DNA of 64,000 nt from Paenarthrobacter histidinolovorans (GCF_014647595.1 NZ_BMPM01000003.1:186001-250000); one strand, 5' to 3'. Positions 38,126 to 46,663 are shown, counted from the first letter of the stretch. The notes: generated by a model not told the origin, from the sequence alone. Numbers and translations are program-made.

Positions 38126-38153
38126 CAACGACCGACAGTGGGGGCAAGCGCTA

Positions 38154-39260
38154 GTGGCTCAGAGAACTGTTTCTTTCGACGATGACCCATATCGCGAATG
38201 GAGCTTCGGCGGGAAAGCTCGAAGCTACGACAGGCACACGGACCAGCTCGTTGTTCATCGTTCAGACCTCGATCTATGTACCGCAACCGACCTGCAGTGG
38301 GCTTTGCGCCAAGCCCAGGAAGAAGGCGGACCGGAACGGGTAAATGTAGCGTCCGTCGACGAGCAGTACATGGGCGTGGAGGGAATAACGGTTGAGCCCG
38401 TTGAATTCCAGCTAGATGGGGGTGCCCTCACGGTCGCGTTCACGTTTGTGGACGAGTTCCCAGAAGCAGAACAAGACGGCGACGTAGGCCGGTTCACTGA
38501 GGCCCTCCAGCCCTTGCTGTCCAAGCATCGGGCCACCCTGCTAGCCATTGACGGGGACGATTATTCGGGAGCCCATAGAATCTGGAACGTCTGTCTGGGG
38601 TTCAAGCTCAGGGGTCGCAAATTGGCGGCCATGTTCCAGGCAGGCCTGGATATGTGTGATCTTATGGATGCCCTGGCGGGGGGAGAGCTAACCCGGGAGA
38701 CGGCGGGACATTTAGTCCGCGCCGGACATGCCGATGTACTTATCGGACAACCCGAAGGGCAATGGCTTGAGGCAAAAAGTCAGCACTACGACTTCTCGAC
38801 ACTTAGGGGCGAGATTTCCCTTGCCCAAGCCGTCTCCAGGTTCTGCAACAGCGAAGACGGCGGGATAGTCGTGATCGGTATGTCAACCAAGAAGACTCCT
38901 GCCGGGGAGCATATTCGGCAGCTGAACCCTATGCCGGCTACGGCCGGGATTGTCCTCAAGTACCAAAGAATCTTGGAAAACCGGTTGTTTCCACTGGTCC
39001 GAGACCTACAAATAGACGCCGTCGCAGCCGGGCCGGGTTCAGAAATAGTCTTGGTAGACATCCCACCGCAGCCCGAGGAACTGAAGCCTTTCTTAGTCTC
39101 CGGAGCCATAGTCGATGGAAAAGTCGATGGAGCGTTCATCAGTATCGTTCGGCGCAGGGGCGAAGGTTCGGTTCCTACGACGGCTCAGGAGATACATTCG
39201 ACGCTAGTTGCCGGCCGAGCCCTCTTACGAGGAGGACATTTCCCCCAAGTTCATCCCTGA
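38154..39260 (+). CDS. AlbA_2 (Schlafen-type) domain protein
   Basis: About 368 residues from GTG 38154 (a longer frame starts at 38067 but runs over the resolvase remnant). The first half is unassigned mixed alpha/beta sequence. From about residue 205, EGQWLEAKSQHYDFSTLRGE and ISLAQAVSRFCNSEDGGIVV followed by IGMSTKK match the AlbA_2/Schlafen domain (conserved E-x-K, then F.N..GG.iviG). These domains occur in RNA-targeting antiviral proteins and in regulators. No helicase or HTH follows. The 3' end may be frameshifted (see findings). The start is uncertain. Confidence 0.6.
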   Translation: MAQRTVSFDDDPYREWSFGGKARSYDRHTDQLVVHRSDLDLCTATDLQWALRQAQEEGGPERVNVASVDEQYMGVEGITVEPVEFQLDGGALTVAFTFVDEFPEAEQDGDVGRFTEALQPLLSKHRATLLAIDGDDYSGAHRIWNVCLGFKLRGRKLAAMFQAGLDMCDLMDALAGGELTRETAGHLVRAGHADVLIGQPEGQWLEAKSQHYDFSTLRGEISLAQAVSRFCNSEDGGIVVIGMSTKKTPAGEHIRQLNPMPATAGIVLKYQRILENRLFPLVRDLQIDAVAAGPGSEIVLVDIPPQPEELKPFLVSGAIVDGKVDGAFISIVRRRGEGSVPTTAQEIHSTLVAGRALLRGGHFPQVHP

Positions 39261-39900
39261 GAGCGCCGACCCGCGATGACCGCAGCCTTGCTGAAATTGA
39301 GCGTTCCGCGAGCTCCGACGATCCACCGTTTGCTGTTCTTTGCGAGAACCCGATTATGGGGAACGTCGTCTGGGAGTTCTTCTCCGATCACGAGTAGCTA
39401 AGTGGGGGAGAGAGGGAATGAGATAGTGGAGATTTCGGCGCCGACGATTGGCCGCCAGAGCAGGACCGCGCCGTCTCCGGTGGCAAGTCCCCTTCCTTCT
39501 CGCACCTCCCACGGCCATTGTTCGAGTCCCAACGTGGTCAGCCTGAGGACATCCTGCAAGGACTGAGTCTTGCTGGGGAGCTACACATGCCACCCAAGAA
39601 AATAGCGGCAATTCCAAGGTGGTAACCAATGGACGCCAAAGGCCTTGCAGGAGCCCTTCCGCAATGAGGCGGCCCAGCGGCTGCACAGGCCTCTCGTGTC
39701 GATCCTTGTCGTTCCTGCATTTGAGGTTCTTCTTCTTAGCCATACCCTCTCTATGCCCATGACTCGAAGGAGGGGTGTGGGAAGGCTTGCGCAAAGGCGA
39801 ACTGACGTTACATCGCGTGCACCTATTGCGGTGTCTCCTTTGATACGAAAGGCTGCCATCAGCGATATCAGGCCGCATCGCGCTGAGCAACTCCCGAGAT
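39261..39900. other. Stretch without a confident gene; possible decayed 3' extension of the AlbA_2 gene
   Basis: On the plus strand, a frame ending at TAG 39395-39397 reads DDRSLAEIERSASSDDPPFA then VLCENPIMGNVVWEFFSDHE, which looks like real protein C terminus but is out of frame with the gene before it. On the minus strand a 129-codon frame (39354-39743) begins MAKKKNLKCRNDKDRHERP; it turns into Arg-rich low-quality sequence and I do not call it a gene. Nothing else was seen. Confidence 0.4.
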
Positions 39901-39931
39901 TTGCAGTTGGCACCGCACCGGACCCTATGAT
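39901..39931 (+). promoter_or_regulatory. Promoter of the DUF2971 gene
   Basis: TTGCAG (39901-39906) and TATGAT (39926-39931) are 19 bases apart. The ATG at 39938 begins 6 bases after the -10 box, so the mRNA would start at or next to the start codon (leaderless). Confidence 0.55.
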
Positions 39932-39937
39932 TTGGTA

Positions 39938-40900
39938 ATGGCGATTGAAGATGCAGGACTTGTCTGGCACTACACCGACGGTGGTGCGTTGATGAACATT
40001 CTAGAAAAGAACGAACTTTGGGCCGGTTCTGCTGCCTTCATGAATGACATGAACGAGCTGCTCAGCGGTAGCATCCAACTTCGAAACCACTTTGAGGAAC
40101 AGCTTCCGGATCTCTCTAAAGACGCCACCCAGATGCTGGAGAAATACATCCCTGAGGTGAAGGCAAGATCAAGGGATTCCTTCGTTTTATCCGCGTCCTC
40201 CGACCCTGACAGTCTCACCATGTGGCGTTACTATGGCCGTCATCAAGTCAGTTTTGCCGTCGGGCTCGACCGAAACGAGTCCTTGGTTCCCTTGGCGCGG
40301 CTTAAAGGGGAAGAGCACCCGAACCCTCCGGCTGGCTACGAGGACGATGCGTTTGATTATGATGAGGAAGGGAACCGTTTTCGCGTCTATGATCCGGACG
40401 GCGTATTCATCGAGGGCGGTGACTGGAAACCCGTCGTCTACGACTTGAAGAGGCAATCGGAGATCATCACCAAGGTATTTGAGACACTTCGTGATGGTGT
40501 CGAGAAACGTTTGACGCCTGCTGAGGAAGGCAAGCTCAGGGTCTGGCTTTTTCCCTTTTTCATGAATGAGGACTTGGATCTCATCAAGAATGAGGGCTTC
40601 CGTGACGAACGGGAAGAACGAATTATCGTTTGGCCCAACCCAGCATGGAAGTTTGTCTTCCATCGTCCGGGCGCCTATGGGCTCGTACCCTATGTGAAGC
40701 TGACCTCGTTGCAGGGCGAGAATATTGATCCTGAAGAAAACCGTTTCGCCACTAAGGCAGGCAGACTGCCGATCCGGGAAATTCGTATCGGCCCAACCCC
40801 TTACAGCGTCGAGGCGACCGCCAGCTTGGAGCAACTGCTGGAGTTCCACGGTTTGCACGACGTCAAGGTCACTTGCAGCGAGATTCCGTTCCGTCAATAA
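39938..40900 (+). CDS. DUF2971 domain protein
   Basis: 320 residues. The N terminus WHYTDGGALMNILEKNELWA followed by FMNDMNELLSG and FVLSASSDPDSLTMWRYYGR is the DUF2971 pattern (hY...l..Il....l......fnD..E, then sFs...d.l.MW..Y). YVKL and IREIRIGP near the end also fit. The biochemical function is unknown; the conserved order recalls NAD-using folds but that is speculation. The family is frequent in accessory islands. It has its own promoter and probably stands alone. Confidence 0.75.
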   Translation: MAIEDAGLVWHYTDGGALMNILEKNELWAGSAAFMNDMNELLSGSIQLRNHFEEQLPDLSKDATQMLEKYIPEVKARSRDSFVLSASSDPDSLTMWRYYGRHQVSFAVGLDRNESLVPLARLKGEEHPNPPAGYEDDAFDYDEEGNRFRVYDPDGVFIEGGDWKPVVYDLKRQSEIITKVFETLRDGVEKRLTPAEEGKLRVWLFPFFMNEDLDLIKNEGFRDEREERIIVWPNPAWKFVFHRPGAYGLVPYVKLTSLQGENIDPEENRFATKAGRLPIREIRIGPTPYSVEATASLEQLLEFHGLHDVKVTCSEIPFRQ

Positions 40901-40940
40901 AGTTGGTTGGTGTTCACACGCGCCGCCGCGGATTTGGCGA

Positions 40941-41780
40941 TCAGAAGTTGGATTCGTCCGGCTCCAAGTCCCGGTCCGGTTTGGCTCGTTGGAATTTTGC
41001 CCACCACACCATGCTTTCGTAAGGCCAGTCACGCGCTGGGAAGCCTATGGGTCGGCGCCAAGGTTCTGGTTCTGCCCCCGGCGCAGGCGCATGCCCCCAC
41101 AGGAATCGGGCAAAACGGGCCGAAAGTGGAATTCTTGGAGCCGTCTTTTGTAGACGCCATTGGGCGTACCAGATGGGAAACTTCACCGCCTTGCCAATTC
41201 CAGGAATCAGGGAAATTCGCTGATACCAAATGGACCACCAGCAATCGGGAAGCTGATGATTTGGCCAGAGTTTTCCATCCTGTAGGGTCCTTACCCACGA
41301 CAGTCCCGCACCATCAGTGAAATGCAGCTCTAGACTGTGGCTGGAGAGTTGCCTTGCCCCGCAGTCCACTCGCTCGACTTCACCACCACCGAGATAGGGG
41401 AGCACGGTGGGAACAGGGTCATCAAGGAGGTCAAGTAGCCTCCACTCGTACTGTGGTGCGTCTTCCCAGTCCCAGGTTGGTTGCGCTGAAGAGGGAAGTT
41501 GATGAAAGACCTTTACTCCTGTGATTCCCGTATCGGAGTCGTTATAGATCTCCAGATACGACGCTACGGTCTGCCAGGTTGTATCCGATTCCGTCTTACC
41601 CACTGACTTGATCTTCGGCTGATTGATCAGCGCTGAGACCTTGGCGGCCTGTTCACGACGCCGATCTTCTTCGACCCTGCGGCGGTCTCGCTGCCCTTGA
41701 AAAAACAACCTCATAGTGAAGAACGCCAAGAAGCAATTTAGAATAAATTGTCCAATATCCACCAAGTCTTTGGTCGACAC
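40941..41780 (-). CDS. Membrane-anchored hypothetical protein, paralogue of the gene at 61455
   Basis: 279 residues. An N-terminal membrane segment (about 5-27) begins MSTKDLVDIGQFILN, followed by a short basic coiled region (FFQGQRDRRRVEEDRRREQA) and a beta-rich body that includes YNDSDTGITGVKVFHQLPS. The C terminus has RIPLSARFARFLWG and EPWRRPIGFPARDWPYES. The same blocks occur in order in the 262-residue protein at 61455-62243. No known domain recognised. The topology suggests a cytosolic body tethered to the membrane. It runs towards the DUF2971 gene, 40 bases from its stop. Confidence 0.7.
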   Translation of the reverse strand: MSTKDLVDIGQFILNCFLAFFTMRLFFQGQRDRRRVEEDRRREQAAKVSALINQPKIKSVGKTESDTTWQTVASYLEIYNDSDTGITGVKVFHQLPSSAQPTWDWEDAPQYEWRLLDLLDDPVPTVLPYLGGGEVERVDCGARQLSSHSLELHFTDGAGLSWVRTLQDGKLWPNHQLPDCWWSIWYQRISLIPGIGKAVKFPIWYAQWRLQKTAPRIPLSARFARFLWGHAPAPGAEPEPWRRPIGFPARDWPYESMVWWAKFQRAKPDRDLEPDESNF

Positions 41781-41914
41781 GCACGCCCCGTTCTTTAGTA
41801 CCGTCCCTAAACCTATCGCGGTGGATCCCCGCTTTCGAACTACAACGCCCTGACGAGTAGTCGGGGTTTCGTCGGTCCGAAAAATAAGTACCGACTACTC
41901 GTGCGTCCATGTCT

Positions 41915-42859
41915 TTACCGAGCTGTCTTGTTTTGTTCGCCGGAGTCCTCTGCCAGGTCTTGTAGGGCGCGTAGTACGGATGCCATCAGCGTTGCGGCCA
42001 CCAGTGCATTGGCAGGTGTGAAGTGGTCGGTACCTGCCGCGTGTACGGAGACGTGCCGGGAGAGTTCAATTGGTTTTGATCCACCCTGATCAGGAAGCCA
42101 AGTAGCGTAAAAGGTACCCAGGGGAGCCAGCGCTGCTTTTGCCCGTACGAGCTCGTAAGGGACTTGGATCTGGTCGAAATCCAAATGCACGATCTTCTCG
42201 TATGCCTTGTACCCGCCGTCTAGCTCCCTGTACCCGCCGATGACTGCACTTACCGCCGCGTCAGTCACTACCACAGCGAGGGCTTGGGCTGGCTCATCAA
42301 AGCCAGATTTTAGTGCGGCTAGAACCCTTCTTCCCAGCGGCAGCTGGCGTTGAAGGTAAGGGTGTGTGATGTGATCCAGAGCTTCGCAGCAATCGTCCAA
42401 AACTTCGTCGCGATTTTCGATGAGAATCTGAAGCCGGGCTTCTCGGTCGGCGGCGTGCAGCAACGAGGTGACTATCTTTTTCCGCGGGACCCACGCAAGT
42501 GGGAGGCCTTCTGCGTTGAGGATGGACGCGGCCAAGTCCAGATCCACGTGCAGTGGCCAATTTGGAGGAAATATTTCTTTCTGCGTCTCAAGGAATTCGT
42601 CCACAAAGCTGAAATTAGCCTTCGCCATGTCGATCAGACGCGTAGGGCCGGCTAACGTCGTTTGATCCGGGACTGGGCCCAAGACGCTGCTGTTGTCTTC
42701 CACTTTCACGCCAGCGAATGGGTTCGGCATCTTGAACATTGGCGGCGTTGACGTCGCCTGATTCCATTGGTCGCCGTTACCTGCGGAAGTAGGGCCCCGT
42801 TCAGGCTCATCTTCAGAGCCTGTAGGCTCATTTGAACCCTCCTGGTCGCCAGTGTTCAT
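41915..42859 (-). CDS. Hypothetical protein with HEPN-like Rx4H motif
   Basis: 314 residues. The first ~45 are acidic and Ser/Thr/Pro-rich. The rest is mostly helical: VPRKKIVTSLLHAADREARL, EVLDDCCEALDHITHPYL, and near the C terminus LSRHVSVHAAG followed by ANALVAATLMASVLRALQ. R-HVSV-H followed by a long helix is the Rx4-6H pattern of HEPN domains, found in RNases of toxin-antitoxin and abortive infection systems. The assignment rests on one motif and is tentative. It is divergent from the ImmA operon across a 360-base gap. Confidence 0.5.
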   Translation of the reverse strand: MNTGDQEGSNEPTGSEDEPERGPTSAGNGDQWNQATSTPPMFKMPNPFAGVKVEDNSSVLGPVPDQTTLAGPTRLIDMAKANFSFVDEFLETQKEIFPPNWPLHVDLDLAASILNAEGLPLAWVPRKKIVTSLLHAADREARLQILIENRDEVLDDCCEALDHITHPYLQRQLPLGRRVLAALKSGFDEPAQALAVVVTDAAVSAVIGGYRELDGGYKAYEKIVHLDFDQIQVPYELVRAKAALAPLGTFYATWLPDQGGSKPIELSRHVSVHAAGTDHFTPANALVAATLMASVLRALQDLAEDSGEQNKTAR

Positions 42860-43219
42860 GTTGTGCCCTATCAGTTCACTCTGAATACGGACTTCAACGG
42901 TACCGCCCAGCGGACGTAGCTAAGCAGTGCGCTCGGGATCGAGTCGCCGATGAGAACTCGCGCTGTTCTTCTCACTGACTATGCAGCCCGCTTCTAGTAG
43001 CGCTCCTGGTGGTAACAGGAGCATCGACGAAGCGATTGAACTCGAGACTGCCGTTGTAGTTGATGGATGCGCTCTGCTCTTCACGGGACGCACGGCTCTG
43101 AGGGCCCACCCTCTGGACATGTCCAGAGGGTGGGAGTTCAATTGATCTGAGGGTTCGCGTGCTCTGGTAGCTCCATTCGCGTCGAAGCACTAACGAACCG
43201 GGAGAACGCATCATCGGGG
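42860..43219. other. Intergenic region between divergent transcripts
   Basis: No coding frame is convincing. It should contain promoters for the minus-strand gene ending at 42859 and for the ImmA operon at 43220. It holds the 30-bp palindrome described separately. No clear -35/-10 pair was identified. Confidence 0.5.
43106..43135. promoter_or_regulatory. Perfect 30-bp palindrome, probable operator
   Basis: CCCACCCTCTGGACA at 43106-43120 is followed without spacer by its exact reverse complement at 43121-43135. It lies 85 bases upstream of the ImmA start. A spacer-free dyad of this length suits binding of a symmetric dimer or tetramer better than a terminator, which would need a loop. Confidence 0.65.
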
Positions 43220-43717
43220 ATGCCCATGAACGACAATGCATATCCCGCAGGACAATCGCCGGCGGAGCGTGCCGCGAGAGCCTTCCACGGCCTGGAACTC
43301 CCTACTCACCTTAATCTGGAACGCCTGGTTCAGGTAGTCGAAGGCGTTCGGCATCGGCCTATACAGATCGAAGCTGCCGGAGCTCTGAACGGTGGTTCGA
43401 TTTGCGGCTTGTGGCTGTCCACGGACGACGTTGAGATCATCTTGCATGCCACTAGTCCTTCTGGGCTCCACCGGCAGCAGTTCGTCCTTCACGAGCTGGG
43501 ACACATGGTCTTGCGGCACGACGAGCTCGTTATCCCGGCAGACTACATAGAAGTGCTGTTTCCGAATCTTCCTGTGGGACTCGTCTCACGCGTCCTTGCC
43601 CGGAGCAGCTTCACTGATGACTTGGAAGCAGCCGCGGAATCGCTCGCGGATCTCTTTGCTGCGGCCATCAGGAATAGTGCGAGCGAGCCGAGATCGTTCG
43701 AGAGGGTTTTCGAATGA
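43220..43717 (+). CDS. ImmA/IrrE-type zinc metallopeptidase
   Basis: 165 residues with the zinc motif HELGHMVLRHDE near residue 92, preceded by the beta strand DVEIILHATSPSGLHRQQFV typical of the ImmA/IrrE (DUF955) fold; a later acidic residue in DDLEAAAESLADLFA can supply the third ligand. Family members cleave XRE-type repressors (ImmA in ICEBs1, IrrE in Deinococcus). The last codons overlap the next gene by four bases. ATG at 43220 or 43226 are both possible starts. Confidence 0.82.
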   Translation: MPMNDNAYPAGQSPAERAARAFHGLELPTHLNLERLVQVVEGVRHRPIQIEAAGALNGGSICGLWLSTDDVEIILHATSPSGLHRQQFVLHELGHMVLRHDELVIPADYIEVLFPNLPVGLVSRVLARSSFTDDLEAAAESLADLFAAAIRNSASEPRSFERVFE

Positions 43718-44736
43718 GCCAGATTGTGGCCGCAGCTTTGATCTGGCTGCTCGTCATTTGCCTCCTGCCTGGAATGTGGCAACGCCGTGACCACAGCGTG
43801 CTGACGGCAGCCATCACAATTTCAGTCGCCCTGACGCTGAACACCGATCAGATCTATATGGGCTTGGACTCTGTACTTGGTGGTCGCAACTTCGTTGACC
43901 TATTGGCCAATGTCTGTATGGTCGTTGGGATCTACTTTCTCGCGAGAGCGATCATTCGGGCGGCGACGCCAGACGAGACGGTCGAGAAACGACCCGCGGC
44001 TGGCATACTCCTCTTGGCCGCGGTGATCGTGGGCCTTGCATGCAGCTTCAGTGCCATCGTCACTCAGGGCAGTTCCACGCGTTTCATGTTGGATTACGGC
44101 GATCAGTGGCCTGCCGCCCTCTATTCATCCGTTCAGTTCCTGTACATCGGCTTCGTGGTAACCGTTACCGGCATTACATGTTTCCGGTTCCGCGGCGACA
44201 TGTTGAGGCCGTACTTCCGCGCGTCGTTCACTCTCATCGGGGTTGGCTGTGCCTTTGCTGTTTTCCTTGTAATCCTGGTGCTGGTGATGGACGTTCTGCA
44301 CCTGCAGGGCCGCTTGAATGCTATGCGTTCTGTCTCGCCTATCTATGATGCGGCATTCGTTGCTGCCATGGTCTTCTTGTGCGTAGGTCTAGCCATCCCG
44401 CCTGTGGCGCGTCGAGTTCTCCGCCGTAAGCAATCCGCGACCGAAGAGGAGCTCGTTAGCGATCTCACGAGAATCTGGGAAAAGACGACCAAGAAACGGC
44501 AAGACGTTCGGCTCGTGCGAGGCACCGAGATGATCACGCAACAGGACCGGGCCCAAAGGCTCCACAGGATGCTTGTTGAAGTACAGGACGCACTCTTAGT
44601 CGAGCCCAGTTTAGGCAGCTTCTTGGACATCCACGACCTCAAGGTCTTGAACGTTGCTGAGAACTATCTGGTGGGACCTTTGGTGCGCCAAGGTCCAGTT
44701 CGCAGGCGGAACGGGAACGGGCGATATGACGGATGA
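43714..44736 (+). CDS. Seven-span membrane protein, MAB_1171c/DUF6545-like
   Basis: 340 residues. About seven membrane helices occupy residues 1-235, including ALIWLLVICLLPG, FVDLLANVCMVVGIYFLARA, AGILLLAAVIVGLACSFSAI and ASFTLIGVGCAFAVFLVILV, followed by a ~100-residue cytosolic C-terminal domain with LTRIWEKTTKK and RLHRMLVEVQDALL. Layout and neighbourhood match the actinobacterial family annotated as MAB_1171c putative transporter, often next to ImmA/IrrE and XRE genes. No transport function is proven; the receptor-like topology also fits a sensor. ATGA overlap with the peptidase gene. Confidence 0.7.
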   Translation: MSQIVAAALIWLLVICLLPGMWQRRDHSVLTAAITISVALTLNTDQIYMGLDSVLGGRNFVDLLANVCMVVGIYFLARAIIRAATPDETVEKRPAAGILLLAAVIVGLACSFSAIVTQGSSTRFMLDYGDQWPAALYSSVQFLYIGFVVTVTGITCFRFRGDMLRPYFRASFTLIGVGCAFAVFLVILVLVMDVLHLQGRLNAMRSVSPIYDAAFVAAMVFLCVGLAIPPVARRVLRRKQSATEEELVSDLTRIWEKTTKKRQDVRLVRGTEMITQQDRAQRLHRMLVEVQDALLVEPSLGSFLDIHDLKVLNVAENYLVGPLVRQGPVRRRNGNGRYDG

Positions 44737-45184
44737 TACCGGTTCCTCCGAAACCCCGCAGATCAGATTGGCACGAAAGCTCAACCTCCTTCTTGACCTC
44801 TATGAGGCTGAGGGATCGGAAACAATGACCTACCCCGAGATCAATCGGCATATGACTCAACGTGGAACGCCACTTTCCCGCTCCCGCTGGGCCTACATGC
44901 GCAGCGGGGATAGCTCAATGGCGACCGATCCCATGCTGCTTCGTAACCTAGCAGAGTTCTTTGGCGTGGACCGTGATTACCTCTTGGACGATGCCGGGGA
45001 GATACCAAAGCTTGTAGACGCTCAGCTGGAACTTCTTCGTACCCTCCGTGAGTCACGTGTGCGGAACTTCGCTGCTCGTCAGTTGCAGGGGATCTCTCCG
45101 GAAACCTTGGTGAGGCTTCGCCAAGTGATAGATGAACGGATGAGGGCCCAAGAGGTGGACGATGCTGACGGCCACCAGTCGTAG
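44726..45184 (+). CDS. XRE-family, EspR-like regulator (copy 1)
   Basis: 152 residues. The pattern RLARKLNLLLDLYEAEG, TYPEINRHM, PLSRSRWAYMRSGDSSMATD, LRNLAEFFGVDRDYLLDD, LLRTLRESRVRNFAAR and ISPETLVRLRQVIDE resembles the helix-turn-helix and C-terminal dimerisation domain of EspR from M. tuberculosis, a DNA-bridging regulator. It overlaps the membrane protein gene by 11 bases and the hydrolase gene by 23, so it is firmly part of the operon. Paralogue of the gene at 46817. It is the natural candidate target of the ImmA-like peptidase. Confidence 0.75.
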   Translation: MTDDTGSSETPQIRLARKLNLLLDLYEAEGSETMTYPEINRHMTQRGTPLSRSRWAYMRSGDSSMATDPMLLRNLAEFFGVDRDYLLDDAGEIPKLVDAQLELLRTLRESRVRNFAARQLQGISPETLVRLRQVIDERMRAQEVDDADGHQS

Positions 45185-46379
45185 GGCTTTAGAAGCTGGA
45201 TTCTTCGCTGCATCGGCGGCTTTGCTCGCAGGCGTCGCCGTTGCAGCGTACTTCGCGCGTCAGGTTGTGGTGCCGAAATACAGTCGTCGTGAGGATTTGG
45301 ACGTCCGGGCCGTGCACACCACTGGAGATCGATATCTGAAAATCGAACTTCCCGCTACGGAACAAACGAGAGCGCCAGGACGATACAGCCTTTGGTTTCA
45401 GCAGGGGGAAGGTCACGCATGCCTCGGCCCGGTCGTTGAGTCCCACCCCGAGCGAAGGGCTGTAACCCGGGTAGTTGAGCGAGTGGACTCGGGGGACCTC
45501 GAACAAGCCAAGGCAGGTATCTGGAGTGGGTACGTCTACTCGAAACCGGAGCAGCTTGGTTTGCGGTACCAAGACGTTGAGATTCCAGTCGCCAACGGTG
45601 TTGCCCCAGCGTGGAGATTTGATCCGTCCGCTGGCGTCAGTGCATCCGGCGGATGGGCCATCCACATCCATGGCATGGGCGGCAAAAGGGCAGGCACTCT
45701 TCGCGGCATACCGGTCGCAAGGCGTCTGGGACTGACGTCGCTGGTTGTCTCGTTCCGCAATGATGGCGACGCACCGCCGTCGTACGATCGCCGTTACAGT
45801 CTCGGCCAGACTGAGTGGCGCGACGTTGATGCCGGCATCAACTACGCCATTTCCAAGGGCGCTGAACGCATTGTCCTTTTTGGGTGGTCACTGGGCGCTT
45901 CCATCGCCCTTCAAACAGCGGCCCTGTCGCCGAATTCCTCGCGAGTAGCTGGGATGGTTCTCGACGCGCCAGTTTTCGACTGGCGAACGACCCTGGCAGC
46001 GAACGCCAAGGCGGCCGGACTTCCTCGGCCACTCGTGCACCTGGGCTTCACTATTCTTCGATCCAAGGCCCTCCGGTGGGTGACTGGCCTTGCTGAACCC
46101 ATATGTCTCGATTCCCTGGATTGGCTGGCGCGAGCAACTGAATTGAACAAACCGATCCTCGTACTCCATGGAGAGAAGGACGACACAACGCCCTTCGAAG
46201 CATCCAGGAAAGCTGCCAGTCTGAGACCGGACCTAGTCGAAATGGTGGAGTTTGAATCTGTGGGCCACTCTCTGGAATGGAATGTCGACTCCGAAAAGTG
46301 GGAGCGCTCGGTCGAGGAGTGGTTCCACGGGCTCCCGCTGGCTGGCTCTAGTCCTGAACAAGCGGGAGCGCAGTTGTAG
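45162..46379 (+). CDS. Membrane-anchored alpha/beta hydrolase
   Basis: 405 residues. An N-terminal membrane helix (about 10-32) precedes an extracytoplasmic-looking or membrane-proximal domain. The hydrolase fold starts near 165: IHIHGMGGKRAGTLRG (oxyanion region), FGWSLGASIALQTAA with nucleophile Ser, LVLHGEKDDTTPF with Asp and ESVGHSLEWN with His. All three catalytic residues are visible. The substrate is unknown. It is the last gene of the four-gene operon, overlapping the EspR-like gene by 23 bases; its 3' end overlaps the convergent ArsR-like gene by 32 bases. Confidence 0.82.
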   Translation: MLTATSRRALEAGFFAASAALLAGVAVAAYFARQVVVPKYSRREDLDVRAVHTTGDRYLKIELPATEQTRAPGRYSLWFQQGEGHACLGPVVESHPERRAVTRVVERVDSGDLEQAKAGIWSGYVYSKPEQLGLRYQDVEIPVANGVAPAWRFDPSAGVSASGGWAIHIHGMGGKRAGTLRGIPVARRLGLTSLVVSFRNDGDAPPSYDRRYSLGQTEWRDVDAGINYAISKGAERIVLFGWSLGASIALQTAALSPNSSRVAGMVLDAPVFDWRTTLAANAKAAGLPRPLVHLGFTILRSKALRWVTGLAEPICLDSLDWLARATELNKPILVLHGEKDDTTPFEASRKAASLRPDLVEMVEFESVGHSLEWNVDSEKWERSVEEWFHGLPLAGSSPEQAGAQL

Positions 46380-46632
46380 GAGGCATTTGCGCTGAGTACT
46401 GGGCCGCTAGGTCAATGAGCTGACACTCGACGAATGAGGCGTGAGCGGAGTAACGCTCGTCGGCCAAAGCCTGAATGTAACCGGCCGATTCAAGGATGAG
46501 GAGATGACGCCGAACCGTCCTTCGAGAAGCTTGAAGCTGTGATGCCAAGACGCCAGGGGTCGATGGCCCACTTCTGATGAGGAAGCGAAGGATCTGGCTC
46601 CGTGTTCGGTTCATCAAGATGGATGTGGACAT
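46348..46632 (-). CDS. ArsR-like winged-helix regulator (copy 1)
   Basis: 94 residues: NRTRSQILRFLIRSGPSTPG, LASQLQASRRTVRRHLLILE and AGYIQALADERYSAH are the HTH and wing of the ArsR/MarR type; there is no metal-site Cys cluster. Paralogue of the protein at 47277-47600. The 3' end lies inside the end of the hydrolase gene. It is divergent from the second EspR-like gene, with an inverted repeat between them that could be its operator. Confidence 0.75.
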   Translation of the reverse strand: MSTSILMNRTRSQILRFLIRSGPSTPGVLASQLQASRRTVRRHLLILESAGYIQALADERYSAHASFVECQLIDLAAQYSAQMPPTTALPLVQD

Positions 46633-46663
46633 TCAAACCACGGCTCAGGTTTGTAAGGGATGC

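Noticed and set aside
39354..39743. Minus-strand frame beginning MAKKKNLKCRNDKDRHE
   Set aside because: The first residues look plausible but the remainder is Arg/His-rich without structure and the purine run is too close to the ATG. Kept only as a remark.
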